Shown here piece after piece: positions 28,326 through 35,819 of a stretch of 64,000 bases of DNA. The stretch is from Bacillus sp. Marseille-Q3570. Lineage in GTDB: Bacteria; Bacillota; Bacilli; Bacillales; Fictibacillaceae. The notes under the pieces were generated by a model that ran no database searches, was not told the DNA's origin, and saw nothing but the letters and a program-made list of their open reading frames with translations. Location: NCBI RefSeq assembly GCF_946151055.1, contig NZ_CAMGYZ010000005.1:310001-374000 (forward strand), given 5' to 3'. Position numbers and translations under genes: made by a program. The number at the start of each line of letters is the position of its first letter. The stretch's first letter is position 1.

Positions 28326-28534
28326 ATGTTCATAGGGGATGTTTTGTTCCATTTTAAGAAAGTATGAAATACTTTCTTCAATATAAGGGAACTAAGGCAA
28401 AGGCTACGCTAAGGTTTAGATTTCCAAAGTTTTCTTTATAGATGCTTGCGTTTTTAATGTTGATCGGGATGATCTCAGGGCCTATTTTTGTGATTACATA
28501 TATGGGCAACAGAATAGATCAAGAGAAACGATAG
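28326..28534 (+). pseudogene. small membrane-peptide ORF apparently split by element copy E
   Basis: AGGAGGAAGG precedes ATG 28326, which reads MFIGDVLFHF before running into copy E and a stop. Directly after copy E, ATG 28442 reads MLAFLMLIGMISGPIFVI to a TAG at 28532, a 30-aa membrane peptide without its own ribosome site. Removing 28355-28440 (86 nt) joins the halves in frame as a 40-aa single-span protein with a charged C-terminus (NRIDQEKR). The frame would match by chance in one of three cases. I do not recognise the family. It lies 18 nt before minJ. Confidence 0.5.
28355..28440 (+). repeat. dispersed 86-nt palindromic element, copy E
   Basis: TAAGAAAGTATGAAATACTT, CAATATAAGGGAACTAAGGC, and CCAAAGTTTTCTTTATA at the end. 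It is the only copy without a terminator directly before it; it lies 68 nt after copy D and inside a small ORF. Confidence 0.85.
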
Positions 28535-28552
28535 ATTGTTGGGGGCTGAAAT

Positions 28553-29749
28553 ATGCAAGATATATTATTCAATATACTTAAAGCGATGGGTTGGTTTTTT
28601 CTCAATCCTCTTTTTTACGTCATATTATTATTGATTGGATTCCATGCTGTCACTCGTGTGAAGCGGGAGCGAAGTGACTTCCGCGTCAGGGTATATGACA
28701 CGATGGATGACTTTGTGAACGGAATCGTACCTGGACTCGTGATCGGTTTGATTATCTCAGTACTGAGCGTGTTCGCCGGGTTGTATCTGTCATTCGGTGT
28801 GATCGCCGTCATGTCTGTTTTTTACATCGTGCTCGGTTTGACGTTGCGTAAAAACTACTTCAACCCGGTGTTTGCCGGTACGTTGACCTATTTAGCAGCT
28901 TCTTACATGCCGCCGGTTGAAACAGGAGTCCGGATCGTGGACGGATGGCTCGTCGATCTGCAGGACGCGTCCCTTGGTATGATCGCACTTTTGGTTGCCG
29001 CATTGCTTGTCGCCGAAGGCATACTGATCATATCGATCGGTGGGAAAAACACGTCGCCGATCCTTTTGCGTGGTAAAAGAGGCAAAGGAATCGGTGCCCA
29101 CGTTATCAGCCGAATCTGGTTTGTCCCTTTGTTCGTCCTCGTACCCGGATCGGTCGTGGCGACGTCAGACTGGTTCCCGTTGCTTCAGATCGGTGAGGCA
29201 AGTGTCGGGTTTGCACTTGTGCCGTTTGCGATCGGCTTCCACCACGTCGTATCACAGTCAATGCCAGAACCAGTCGTGAAAAATATCGGCAGCCGTTTCT
29301 TTTTGCTCGGTCTTATCTTGCTTGTTGGAGCGGTACTGTTGATCACCTTCGATCTGGAAATGCTCAGCATCGTCATCGTCGGGCTGGCAGTTATCGGGCG
29401 TAACGCTCTGATTCTGTACTACCGAAAGCTGGAGATCAAGCGTGCACCATACTTCAGTGCGATGAATGAGGGTTTACGGGTCCTCGGAATCATCCCTGGC
29501 TCACCGGCATCGAAAATGAATGTCTCGATCGGGGAGCGAATCATCAAAGTGAACGGAAGAAAGATGGAGCGGGTCGAAGACTTTTATGGGGCGGTGCAGA
29601 GCAGTGCGTCCTTCGTAAAACTGGAGGTTCTGAACTTCAATGGTGAAGTCCGCTTCGTCCAGCGCTCTCTTTATGAAAATGAACACCACGAACTAGGTTT
29701 GTTGTTCGCCCAGCCTGAAAATGCAAAACGCAGGAAAGTAGTTGGCTGA
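28553..29749 (+). CDS. minJ: division-topology protein MinJ
   Basis: A 398-aa membrane protein: about seven hydrophobic helices (first at residues 14-30, the rest through about residue 290), then a cytoplasmic PDZ-like domain (VLGIIPGSPASKMNVSIGERIIKVNGRKME). The length and layout match MinJ (YvjD, about 397 aa), which links DivIVA to MinCD at the septum. Its position after ctpB agrees with B. subtilis. ATG is preceded by TTGGGGGCTGAAAT. A terminator follows at 29780. Confidence 0.9.
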   Translation: MQDILFNILKAMGWFFLNPLFYVILLLIGFHAVTRVKRERSDFRVRVYDTMDDFVNGIVPGLVIGLIISVLSVFAGLYLSFGVIAVMSVFYIVLGLTLRKNYFNPVFAGTLTYLAASYMPPVETGVRIVDGWLVDLQDASLGMIALLVAALLVAEGILIISIGGKNTSPILLRGKRGKGIGAHVISRIWFVPLFVLVPGSVVATSDWFPLLQIGEASVGFALVPFAIGFHHVVSQSMPEPVVKNIGSRFFLLGLILLVGAVLLITFDLEMLSIVIVGLAVIGRNALILYYRKLEIKRAPYFSAMNEGLRVLGIIPGSPASKMNVSIGERIIKVNGRKMERVEDFYGAVQSSASFVKLEVLNFNGEVRFVQRSLYENEHHELGLLFAQPENAKRRKVVG

Positions 29750-29779
29750 GGTTGAGTAGAATTGAATACCAACATAATG

Positions 29780-29806
29780 GCGTCTCCAATTAAGGGGGCG
29801 CTTTTA
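29780..29806 (+). terminator. terminator after minJ
   Basis: GCGTCTCC and GGGGGCGC pair over 8 bp with two G-T wobbles and a 6-nt loop, then CTTTT. Confidence 0.65.
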
Positions 29807-29810
29807 CATT

Positions 29811-29898
29811 TCAAGAAAGTATTATCTACTTTCTTCAATATAGGCACAACTAAAGCTCAGCATTTGCCAAAGGCTTGGCTTTGCCAAGTTTTCTTTAA
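29811..29898 (+). repeat. dispersed palindromic element, copy F
   Basis: AAGAAAGTATTATCTACTTT, CTTCAATATAG, CAACTAAAGCTCAGC, and GGCTTGGCTTTGCCAAG with TTTTCTTTA at the end. It begins 5 nt behind the minJ terminator. Confidence 0.88.
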
Positions 29899-29943
29899 CG
29901 CATTCATGAGGGTTTACAATACAATAAAAAGCAGATATAATGG

Positions 29944-29978
29944 GATAACACAAATCGTAACCGTTACGATTTGTGTTA
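29944..29978. promoter_or_regulatory. Zur-type operator 1: 35-nt perfect palindrome
   Basis: Two 17-nt arms around a single central base. The core AAATCGTAAC / GTTACGATTT matches the Bacillus Zur box (AAATCGTAAT-N-ATTACGATTT) except for the two bases flanking the centre. It lies 112 nt before rpsN2. It could also fold as a hairpin but has no T-tract directly behind it. Confidence 0.75.
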
Positions 29979-30041
29979 TTGATTTTTAATAATTTCACAT
30001 AGGATGACAGTTTCGAGAGAAAAGGCAGCGCTATCGACTCT

Positions 30042-30062
30042 AAATCGTAATGATTACTATTA
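30042..30062. promoter_or_regulatory. Zur-type operator 2
   Basis: AAATCGTAAT, G, ATTACTATTA: a near-complete Zur box, mismatched at two right-arm positions, 28 nt before the rpsN2 start. Two boxes before a zinc-independent ribosomal gene are strong evidence for zinc-repressed transcription. Confidence 0.8.
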
Positions 30063-30090
30063 GTGTTTTTTATTGAAAGGAGACTCGAAA

Positions 30091-30360
30091 ATGGCTAAAA
30101 AATCTAAAGTTGCAAAAGAAAGAAAAAGACAAGAACTTGTTGAGAAATATGCGGAGATTCGAAAAAAGCTGAAGGAAGAAGGGGATTACGAGGCACTAAG
30201 AAAGCTGCCCAGGGATTCTTCGCCTACGCGCTTGAACAATAGATGCCAGGTAACTGGTAGACCTAGAGGATACTTAAGAAAGTTCAAGATGTCTCGAATC
30301 GCACTTAGAGAGTTTGCGTACAAAGGTCAAATTCCTGGCGTCAAAAAATCAAGCTGGTAA
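30091..30360 (+). CDS. rpsN: 30S ribosomal protein S14, zinc-independent paralogue
   Basis: An 89-aa S14 of the long type ([20 protein letters not shown] ... [20 protein letters not shown]). It has no CxxC pairs, so it does not bind zinc. Such C-minus paralogues replace the zinc-containing S14 during zinc limitation; B. subtilis YhzA is a Zur-regulated example. ATG 30091 is preceded by GAAAGGAGACTCGAAA; the frame opens at TTG 30073. First gene behind two Zur-type boxes, with an FAD enzyme 22 nt downstream. Confidence 0.95.
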   Translation: MAKKSKVAKERKRQELVEKYAEIRKKLKEEGDYEALRKLPRDSSPTRLNNRCQVTGRPRGYLRKFKMSRIALREFAYKGQIPGVKKSSW

Positions 30361-30382
30361 AACCACTAAAGGAGAGCCTTAG

Positions 30383-31552
30383 ATGAAAGAGTGGTTGATT
30401 ATCGGTGGAGGTATACATGGTTGTACGATAGCTACGTTTTTACTGAAAAACAGGAATGTAGAGGTTGATCAACTTCAGATCATTGATCCATCACCAGTAC
30501 CGATGCATAGGTGGAAACAGCTTACCTCGAGGATCGGTATGCACTACCTTCGATCTCCAGTTGTCCATCATGTTGATACGCATCCATCCAGCCTTGAACA
30601 ATACGCAAAAAAGACCAACTTCAACGATGCGTTTTATGGATACTATCAGAAACCCAATCTAGACTTGTTCAACCATCATTGTCACCACGTGTTTGACGAA
30701 GTTCAATTGCGTAACGCGTGGACGACGCCTTATGTGAATGGATTGGATTATCAGAATGATCATTGGAGGGTCCGGACTACTGATGGTGAATCTCTTTACT
30801 CAAAGAGAGTCGTTTTGGCTATGGGTGTGAATGATCAGCCTTTGTATCCAGAATGGGCCGAAGAATTAAATAAACGTCATCCTAAAAAGGTCTTCCATAT
30901 TTTTGACAACCAACTCCCTTCTATGGAAAGTGAAACATTGCCAGTGATTATAATCGGTGGTGGAATCACTGCTGCTCACCTGGTAAATAAATTATGTGGA
31001 TATGGAAACTTTCAGGTTATACAGGTTAAACGGCATCCATGTCGCGTTCATGAATTCGATAGCGATCCGGGTTGGATGGGACCAAAAAACATGCGGAAAT
31101 TTCATAGGATAGAAGATTTTGAAGAACGTAGACAGATCATTACACAAGCCCGGCATAAAGGCTCGATCACACAGCAACTCTTTCATAAGCAAAAACATTT
31201 AGAACGGAAAGGTCATTTAAAAACAATTATAGGAGAAGTGATGAAGTGTTCACTAGATGAATGTTCCCGGCTCCAATTACAGTTGGAAAATGGAGATCGT
31301 CTGGAAGCATCCCGTATCATTCTTGCAACGGGGGTAGAAGGTTCCCTGCCCGGTAAAGAGTGGTTAGATGAAACCATCGAAAAACATGGACTCAAATGTT
31401 CAAATTGCGGGTTCCCGATCGTGTCTCCAGAACTTGAATGGGGCAAGGGATTACATGTTGCAGGAGCTTTAGCGGAACTTGAAATAGGTCCAGTATCAAG
31501 AAACATTTCCGGAGCCAGGAGAATTGCTGAAAGACTAGCAGCTCTTCATTAA
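30383..31552 (+). CDS. FAD/NAD(P)-binding monooxygenase-like protein in the Zur cassette
   Basis: A 389-aa flavoprotein. N-terminal FAD motif WLIIGGGIHGCTIATFLL (residues 4-21), a central second dinucleotide fold VIIIGGGITAAHLVNKL (near residue 190), and a late ILATGVEG motif with GLHVAGALAELEIGP. This is the fold of N-hydroxylating and Baeyer-Villiger-type monooxygenases (SidA/PvdA-like), but I cannot assign substrate. A CxxC (Cys339, Cys342 in KCSNCGFP) is unusual in a zinc-saving operon and may bind metal or be redox active. Ribosome site AAAGGAGAGCCTTAG. It lies between zinc-free S14 and L31, so a role in zinc starvation (for example metallophore making or redox control) is inference. Confidence 0.8.
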   Translation: MKEWLIIGGGIHGCTIATFLLKNRNVEVDQLQIIDPSPVPMHRWKQLTSRIGMHYLRSPVVHHVDTHPSSLEQYAKKTNFNDAFYGYYQKPNLDLFNHHCHHVFDEVQLRNAWTTPYVNGLDYQNDHWRVRTTDGESLYSKRVVLAMGVNDQPLYPEWAEELNKRHPKKVFHIFDNQLPSMESETLPVIIIGGGITAAHLVNKLCGYGNFQVIQVKRHPCRVHEFDSDPGWMGPKNMRKFHRIEDFEERRQIITQARHKGSITQQLFHKQKHLERKGHLKTIIGEVMKCSLDECSRLQLQLENGDRLEASRIILATGVEGSLPGKEWLDETIEKHGLKCSNCGFPIVSPELEWGKGLHVAGALAELEIGPVSRNISGARRIAERLAALH

Positions 31553-31587
31553 AGGGTGAAAAATCATAAAGATAAGGAGAGGTACAA

Positions 31588-31842
31588 GTGAAAAAAGAAA
31601 TACATCCAGAATATCGACGAGTGGTTTTTATGGATACGAACAGTGGTTTTAAATTTCTGAGCGGTTCCACAATGGATTCACCTGAAACAATCGAATGGGA
31701 GGATGGGAACACCTATCCTCTGATCAAAGTAGAAGTCAGCTCAGATACGCATCCATTTTATACAGGAAGACAGAAGTTTTCTGACCGTGGAGGGCGTGCA
31801 GAACGGTTCTTGAAAAAATACAATATGAAGACAGGCAATTGA
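31588..31842 (+). CDS. rpmE2: 50S ribosomal protein L31 type B, zinc-independent; last codon and stop supplied by an IS element
   Basis: An 84-aa type B L31 ([43 protein letters not shown]). It lacks the CxxC residues of zinc-binding L31, so it serves as the low-zinc replacement. GTG start preceded by AAGGAGAGGTACAA. The coding end reads ATG AAG ACA GGC AAT TGA. The IS end begins at 31839, so the bases T-TGA come from the element; without it the ending would be GGC AAA TAA. The original protein probably ended in Lys instead of Asn. Confidence 0.93.
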   Translation: MKKEIHPEYRRVVFMDTNSGFKFLSGSTMDSPETIEWEDGNTYPLIKVEVSSDTHPFYTGRQKFSDRGGRAERFLKKYNMKTGN

Positions 31843-31925
31843 ACTACCCGCCACTTAGCCCTCTTGCGAGTGGCTTGAAGTGGGGGATTCCTAAGAACAC
31901 CAGCGTACCCGCCGGTTATGGATTA
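31839..31925 (-). ncRNA. candidate omega-RNA (reRNA) 3' region at the IS right end
   Basis: The segment following the tnpB stop to the element end is structured, with GCAGGAACTGC-type pairing at the tnpB 3' end and the 9-10 bp right-end hairpin. In characterised TnpB systems this region is the guide scaffold and the guide is the flanking DNA. Here the guide would start TTGCCTGTCTTCATATTG on the minus strand, that is the rpmE2 3' end. Inference from family knowledge. Confidence 0.45.
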
Positions 31926-33041
31926 GGCGATCCCCGCAGTTCCTGCGGTTAATCGTAATGCTTCCTTACGAAGATTCCTACTTGCGTTAAGATCTCGATC
32001 ATGATGTGTCGTGCATTTTGGGCAGTCCCATTCACGTAATGCAAGATTCTTAACGTCTTTATGACGGTAGCCACAATGGGAACAAAGTTGACTGGAAGGA
32101 AACGTTTTGGATACCACCACGATCTGTTTGCCGTACCACTTTGCTTTGTATTCAAGCATAGAACGGAAGGTTGACCAACTCACTTCACTTATGGCTTTGG
32201 CGAGGTTGTGGTTCTTAAGCATATGGGATACCTGCAAATCTTCCATACCAATAAGGTCGTGGTTTTTGACAATATGGGTAGAGATTTTATGCAAGTAATC
32301 GTTTCGCGCATTTGCAATTTTCTCGTGCATTCGGGCAATTTTAATCCGTTGCTTATGCCAATTCGAAGAGCCTTTCTGACGTCTGGACAGGACTTGCTGT
32401 GCTTTCACCAGTTTCTTTTCTAAGGTTCGAAAAAACGCAGGGTTCCCATACACCGTTCCGTCTGACAATATGGCAAAGTCCTTTAGTCCGACATCAATCC
32501 CCACTGACGAGTGGGTTTTAGGCCTATCGCCTACTTCTGTTTCAACCAAAATGGACACATAATAGTTCCCACTTGGGTTTCGTCTGATGGTGGCATTGAG
32601 GATCCGTCCTTCAACCTCACGACTCTTGGCCAATTTGACGAGTCCCAGTTTGGGCAATTTGATTTTGTTTCCAACAATCGCAATATTTCCGTTTGTATAT
32701 TTGGTGGTATAGGATTGGACCTTATTCTTTTTAGACTTGAATCGTGGGGGGTTGTTTTGTTTCTTGAAGAATCGTGAAAAGGAATCGGCAAGGTTCCTCA
32801 ATGAAGATTGAAGGGCAACACTGTCTACGTCGTTCAGCCATCGTAATTCCTTTTTCAGTTGCGTTAATTGCTTCGAACAAGTCGTATAGGTCAATCCTTT
32901 CCCTTTTTCCTGGTAGGTGGTATTCCATCGTGCCAAAAAGTGATTGAATACAAAACGACTGCATCCGATTGTCTTCGCGATTCGAATTTCTTGTTCTTTG
33001 GTTGGATAGAGTCGAAATTTATAGGCTCTATGAACCAACAT
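31923..33041 (-). CDS. tnpB: TnpB RNA-guided nuclease (IS605 OrfB family)
   Basis: A 372-aa TnpB starting at [17 protein letters not shown]; the frame is open 56 codons further up, but GGGAGGTGGAATCC precedes this ATG. RuvC residues are present: Asp183 ([10 protein letters not shown]), Glu267 ([11 protein letters not shown]) and Asp350 ([11 protein letters not shown]). The zinc ribbon is intact: Cys320, 323, 340, 343 (CSHCG, CPKC). Length and motifs suggest an active programmable nuclease. It lies antisense to the surrounding Zur cassette genes. The family protects or spreads its element by cutting the empty site next to a TAM. Confidence 0.94.
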   Translation of the reverse strand: MLVHRAYKFRLYPTKEQEIRIAKTIGCSRFVFNHFLARWNTTYQEKGKGLTYTTCSKQLTQLKKELRWLNDVDSVALQSSLRNLADSFSRFFKKQNNPPRFKSKKNKVQSYTTKYTNGNIAIVGNKIKLPKLGLVKLAKSREVEGRILNATIRRNPSGNYYVSILVETEVGDRPKTHSSVGIDVGLKDFAILSDGTVYGNPAFFRTLEKKLVKAQQVLSRRQKGSSNWHKQRIKIARMHEKIANARNDYLHKISTHIVKNHDLIGMEDLQVSHMLKNHNLAKAISEVSWSTFRSMLEYKAKWYGKQIVVVSKTFPSSQLCSHCGYRHKDVKNLALREWDCPKCTTHHDRDLNASRNLRKEALRLTAGTAGIA

Positions 33042-33291
33042 GGATTCCACCTCCCAAAACCAAACGTTTGTTCTTATTATATCATAAGATTTCATTTTAG
33101 ACATGAAAAAAGGAACGATTTCAATAAAATGAGACAAATCAAGAGTCGGACAATTGAGATGGTAAGATCCATCCCTTGTCCGAAAGCGATTCATCCCCAC
33201 CCTAATCATTGGGCTATGCCCTTCCCATTCCTTGAGGGTGGGGTCTACTCGCCTCCTTGATAAAAATCATCACACATAAGGAGAGATCTAG

Positions 33292-33672
33292 ATGAACGAT
33301 TATTTGTCTGAAATGTTGGCGAGGGAAATCATTGAGGCTCTCCCCGATCATAAGCGGGATCTATATAAATTCATAGTTGCTCTGGAAGATTCTTTAGCTG
33401 AGCAATCTGATACAACTGATCAGTTTTTGGATCTACTAAAAAAGCATTCTCCCCTTCACCAGGCAGCAACATATTTCAAACGTTCTGTGAGAGAAACCAA
33501 TAGATTAATGAAAGAGACCGAAAAGGAGATCGATGCAGAGCTGGCGTTGAAGCTGCAACTGATCAATTGGGTAGACTGCAGTGACTTGATGAGAAGAAGA
33601 AAGAATGACGATAAAAAATCAGCTTATTTGCTGTACATGGATACGCAAAAGATCCAATATAAAAATGAATGA
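33292..33672 (+). CDS. 126-aa protein of unknown function, probable last gene of the Zur cassette
   Basis: A 126-aa, highly charged, mainly helical cytoplasmic protein (MNDYLSEMLAREIIEALPDH ... SVRETNRLMKETEKEIDAEL ... LMRRRKNDDKKSAYLL). I do not recognise the family. ATG follows AAGGAGAGATCTAG. If the IS at 31839-33259 is removed, this gene starts about 26 nt after the rebuilt rpmE2 stop, so it was probably in the same operon; now the IS lies between them. A terminator follows at 33678. Confidence 0.75.
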   Translation: MNDYLSEMLAREIIEALPDHKRDLYKFIVALEDSLAEQSDTTDQFLDLLKKHSPLHQAATYFKRSVRETNRLMKETEKEIDAELALKLQLINWVDCSDLMRRRKNDDKKSAYLLYMDTQKIQYKNE

Positions 33673-33677
33673 TGTTG

Positions 33678-33705
33678 AAAACCGTCCAGTAGGGCGGTTT
33701 TTCCT
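33678..33705 (+). terminator. terminator after the 126-aa gene
   Basis: AAAACCGTCC, loop AGTA, GGGCGGTTTT and a T-rich tail; 10-bp stem with one G-T. Confidence 0.8.
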
Positions 33706-33812
33706 TTTTAGAATGAATTTTGGAGCTGGATTAGGCAGTTTTGATTGAATTGGACTATGCAGAGCAGCGGAACCATATCGGGGAAAGGTCTAAGAAAGTA
33801 CCTGATGTGAGA

Positions 33813-33896
33813 TATCGGTGCAAACTCTGGATTTATCGATGCAAATTTTAAAAATATCGGTGCAAACACGAAATATATCGGTGATTTCTAAAATGT
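33813..33896. repeat. 21-nt tandem array (TATCGGTGCAAAC family), 4 units
   Basis: TATCGGTG, TATCGATG, TATCGGTG, TATCGGTG begin at 33813, 33834, 33855 and 33876, exactly 21 nt apart. Most units continue with CAAAC and an AT-rich tail. The last unit runs into the stop codon of the NERD gene. A second array of the same family lies at 60085-60210. Confidence 0.88.
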
Positions 33897-34694
33897 TATC
33901 TTGTACCGTCTCCCTTTTGCGTCATTACAGATATGTGAACAGTTCGAACAAATCCAGCGGCCGTGATTTCGTTCCATCGTCATTGTTTTACATTCCGCGC
34001 AATAGACGCCTGTCAGCAATTCTACTGGCTCTATCTTGAACTGCTTCATTACATCTGGATCCTGCGGAGTATGCTTTTTCACTAAAAGTTTGGAGAGCTT
34101 CCTGAGTTGTTTTTTACTGTACACCTCTCTTGGGAAGGTTTTTCTGAGTGCTTCGATCTTAAAAGGGAGATTTGCGCTTAGGGTCAATTTTTCAGGAGTA
34201 TATTCTGAAACTTCGACGATAGTGGATGATCGGCTGATGACGACGATGTGATCGATCGGGAGAGAGGGGAGATTGTTGATCTTCAGCCATTCGGCCAATT
34301 TTCTAGATAGCCATTGCAGCTGCAGAAATGGGTCTGGCAAACCTTCTTCCGTTCCATCCCTTGTACGGACCATCTGGTTGAATTCGTCGAATCGGATCTT
34401 CCCTGCGATATTTTTCACCTCGACAATCAGCATGAAATAAGGGGTGACGATCAACGTATCGATTTGAAAATAGTAACGTGTGTCGAAGAGTCGAAGGTCG
34501 TGGAAAATGTAGTAGTCTTTTTCGGGGAGGTACTCTAAATGATAATCCAGTGCCTGTTCACCTCGGTAACCTGCTTTACACATAGCCAGCTCTTTTTCGA
34601 TCAGCGGGTATTGCGGATGTAGGTAGGAGAGCCGTCGTAATTGGGCTTCTAACTTATCGATCTTTCTCGGCTCTGTTCGTTCCTTCATGATCAT
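33888..34694 (-). CDS. NERD-domain protein with C-terminal zinc ribbon
   Basis: A 268-aa protein. The NERD (nuclease-related) domain spans about residues 40-150: GYRGEQALDYHL, then FQIDTLIVTPYFMLIVEVKN with the conserved Asp and E-x-K of the restriction-endonuclease-like fold, and a later LQWLSRKLAEWL. The C-terminus has a zinc ribbon (CAECKTM ... WICSNCSH). NERD proteins are thought to act on DNA, but function is unproven. ATG 34694 follows AAAGGAGTTGATGCA. It is the only gene of its strand here and ends in the 21-nt array. Confidence 0.85.
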   Translation of the reverse strand: MIMKERTEPRKIDKLEAQLRRLSYLHPQYPLIEKELAMCKAGYRGEQALDYHLEYLPEKDYYIFHDLRLFDTRYYFQIDTLIVTPYFMLIVEVKNIAGKIRFDEFNQMVRTRDGTEEGLPDPFLQLQWLSRKLAEWLKINNLPSLPIDHIVVISRSSTIVEVSEYTPEKLTLSANLPFKIEALRKTFPREVYSKKQLRKLSKLLVKKHTPQDPDVMKQFKIEPVELLTGVYCAECKTMTMERNHGRWICSNCSHICNDAKGRRYKITF

Positions 34695-34839
34695 TGCATC
34701 AACTCCTTTTATTGATGAAGAATGTTTTCGCTAAAAACGTTCCTCCTCCTTCTATTAATCTAGTATTTACTTACAAGACTTGAACACTTGTCCAAACCTT
34801 TCCCCATCAAAATCATAGATTATAAGAGGAGGTGAAAAA

Positions 34840-35262
34840 ATGGCTAAACAAATACAAGATTATAATGTGAGTGCACCTGCTTCAAGTAACGGCGCTTTAA
34901 ATCGTGCCATCCCCGCATCTCCGTCAACGATTAAACTGGCAGAATTCGGCCTTTCGATTCCCACCAATACAAATCATGTTGAACTGACTGGATCAGTAGG
35001 ATGGGAAGCGACTCTAGGTAACCCAATCGTATTAATTAAACTTTTCCGTGGTTCACAGATCATCTTTACCACAACATCCCAGATCGATATTTCTGTAGAA
35101 AACAATCGGACTGTTTCATTCAATGCAGTAGATTTCAACGTACCTGCGGGCCCACAAGCCTATTCGATAACGATTGAATTGACCAACTCTCTGGGGCTTC
35201 TGAACCAGGGGGCTGTAATCGGTCCAGTTACCTATACGGGTATGGCGATCGGGAACGCGTAA
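34840..35262 (+). CDS. small beta-rich protein, possibly spore surface
   Basis: A 140-aa protein without signal peptide or Cys. The first 30 residues are Ala/Ser/Asn-rich and low in structure, the rest is beta-rich with alternating hydrophobic residues (VELTGSVGWEATLG, VLIKLFRGSQIIFTT, YSITIELTN). The pattern resembles C-terminal domains of exosporium or phage-fibre-like proteins, but I cannot name the family. ATG follows AGAGGAGGTGAAAAA, so expression looks strong. A terminator follows; monocistronic. Confidence 0.6.
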   Translation: MAKQIQDYNVSAPASSNGALNRAIPASPSTIKLAEFGLSIPTNTNHVELTGSVGWEATLGNPIVLIKLFRGSQIIFTTTSQIDISVENNRTVSFNAVDFNVPAGPQAYSITIELTNSLGLLNQGAVIGPVTYTGMAIGNA

Positions 35263-35271
35263 TATATGACA

Positions 35272-35295
35272 AAAACCGTCCTGATGGGCGGTTTT
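35272..35295 (+). terminator. terminator after the 140-aa gene
   Basis: AAAACCGTCC, loop TGAT, GGGCGGTTTT. The stem is the same as at 33678, but no long T-tail follows. Confidence 0.65.
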
Positions 35296-35385
35296 GATCT
35301 GATTAGATTGAATTGCACAGCTCTTAAGGCGTATAATGAATTATATGCCGAAGTCAGGAGTTTCAAGGAGGCGTCTTATTACATA

Positions 35386-35613
35386 ATGATTGAAATTCTC
35401 GGGGCACTTATTTTGCCTATCATACTCATACCATTTCTTGTGCGGGTTACGTATAACCGCTGGGTTGCGATCGGCCTCAGCATCGTTATCATGATCTTCG
35501 TTTTCATGGAGTTCGAATCTTATTGGACCATCGTGACTGGGGTGATCGGCACGTTGATCGGCGGATATTTATCATTCCGTGTCGGTAAAAAAGTGGATAA
35601 AAAGTGGAGCTAG
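35386..35613 (+). CDS. csbA: CsbA-like small membrane protein (DUF2198)
   Basis: A 75-aa protein with two or three membrane segments (ILGALILPIILIPFLVRVTY, AIGLSIVIMIFVFMEF, TGVIGTLIGGYLSF) and a basic C-terminus (RVGKKVDKKW). Size and the FLVRVTYN-type motif match B. subtilis CsbA, a sigma-B-controlled protein encoded just before uvrB. Here 17 kb, including the aromatic island, separates it from uvrB. AAGGAGG lies 14 nt before ATG 35386, rather far. No clear sigma-B promoter seen. Confidence 0.65.
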   Translation: MIEILGALILPIILIPFLVRVTYNRWVAIGLSIVIMIFVFMEFESYWTIVTGVIGTLIGGYLSFRVGKKVDKKWS

Positions 35614-35648
35614 CGTCTATTTCATCATGGGATAGACGCTCTTTTTTG
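35612..35648 (+). terminator. terminator after csbA, overlapping its stop codon
   Basis: AGCGTCTAT and ATAGACGCT form a 9-bp stem with an 11-nt loop followed by CTTTTTT. The 5' arm begins in the TAG stop. Confidence 0.85.
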
Positions 35649-35651
35649 CAC

Positions 35652-35739
35652 TAAAGAAAGAATAAAATACTTAGCTTCAGTATCAGGGGAACTAATACAA
35701 AGCCAACGCCAAGATTTTGGTTTGCCAGGTTTTCTTTGT
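35652..35739 (+). repeat. dispersed palindromic element, copy G (diverged)
   Basis: TAAAGAAAGAATAAAATACT, CTTCAGTATCAGGGGAACTA, and TTTGCCAGGTTTTCTTTG at the end. Three nt after a terminator tail. Confidence 0.75.
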
Positions 35740-35760
35740 CGAATAAACATCTCCCTGCAA

Positions 35761-35800
35761 AAATTAATCAGATTTTTCGAAAAAATCTGATTAAATTTCA
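35761..35800. promoter_or_regulatory. long AT-rich palindrome before the aromatic operon
   Basis: TTAATCAGATTTTT, centre CG, AAAAAATCTGATTAA, with partly matched flanks. A 14-bp near-perfect dyad about 20 nt upstream of the -35. It could be an operator, or a transcription barrier against readthrough from csbA. Confidence 0.5.
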
Positions 35801-35819
35801 TAATGTGAAATAACTCGAT

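Larger units (their letters stand above)
31839..33259 (-). mobile_element. IS200/IS605-type element carrying tnpB only (IS1341-like), 1421 bp
   Basis: Boundaries are inferred from the ends. On the minus strand TTTAT precedes the left end (33259), and the right end stops at TTCAA (31839), both in the style of IS605-family cleavage motifs. Left-end hairpin: 33195-33203 with 33235-33243 (CCCCACCCT / AGGGTGGGG). Right-end hairpin: 31847-31856 with 31878-31886 (CCCGCCACTT / AAGTGGGGG). No target duplication, as expected. No tnpA is present, so movement would need TnpA in trans. Confidence 0.8.

Noticed and set aside
29944-29978. Terminator of minJ
   Set aside because: The 35-nt palindrome has no T-tract directly behind it, matches the Zur box core, and a better minJ terminator lies at 29780.
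32107-32777. Forward ORFs opposite tnpB
   Set aside because: Antisense shadows of a fully conserved TnpB; no ribosome sites.
35266-35613. 115-aa start for the CsbA-like gene
   Set aside because: The first 40 codons run through the preceding terminator hairpin; ATG 35386 gives the family length.
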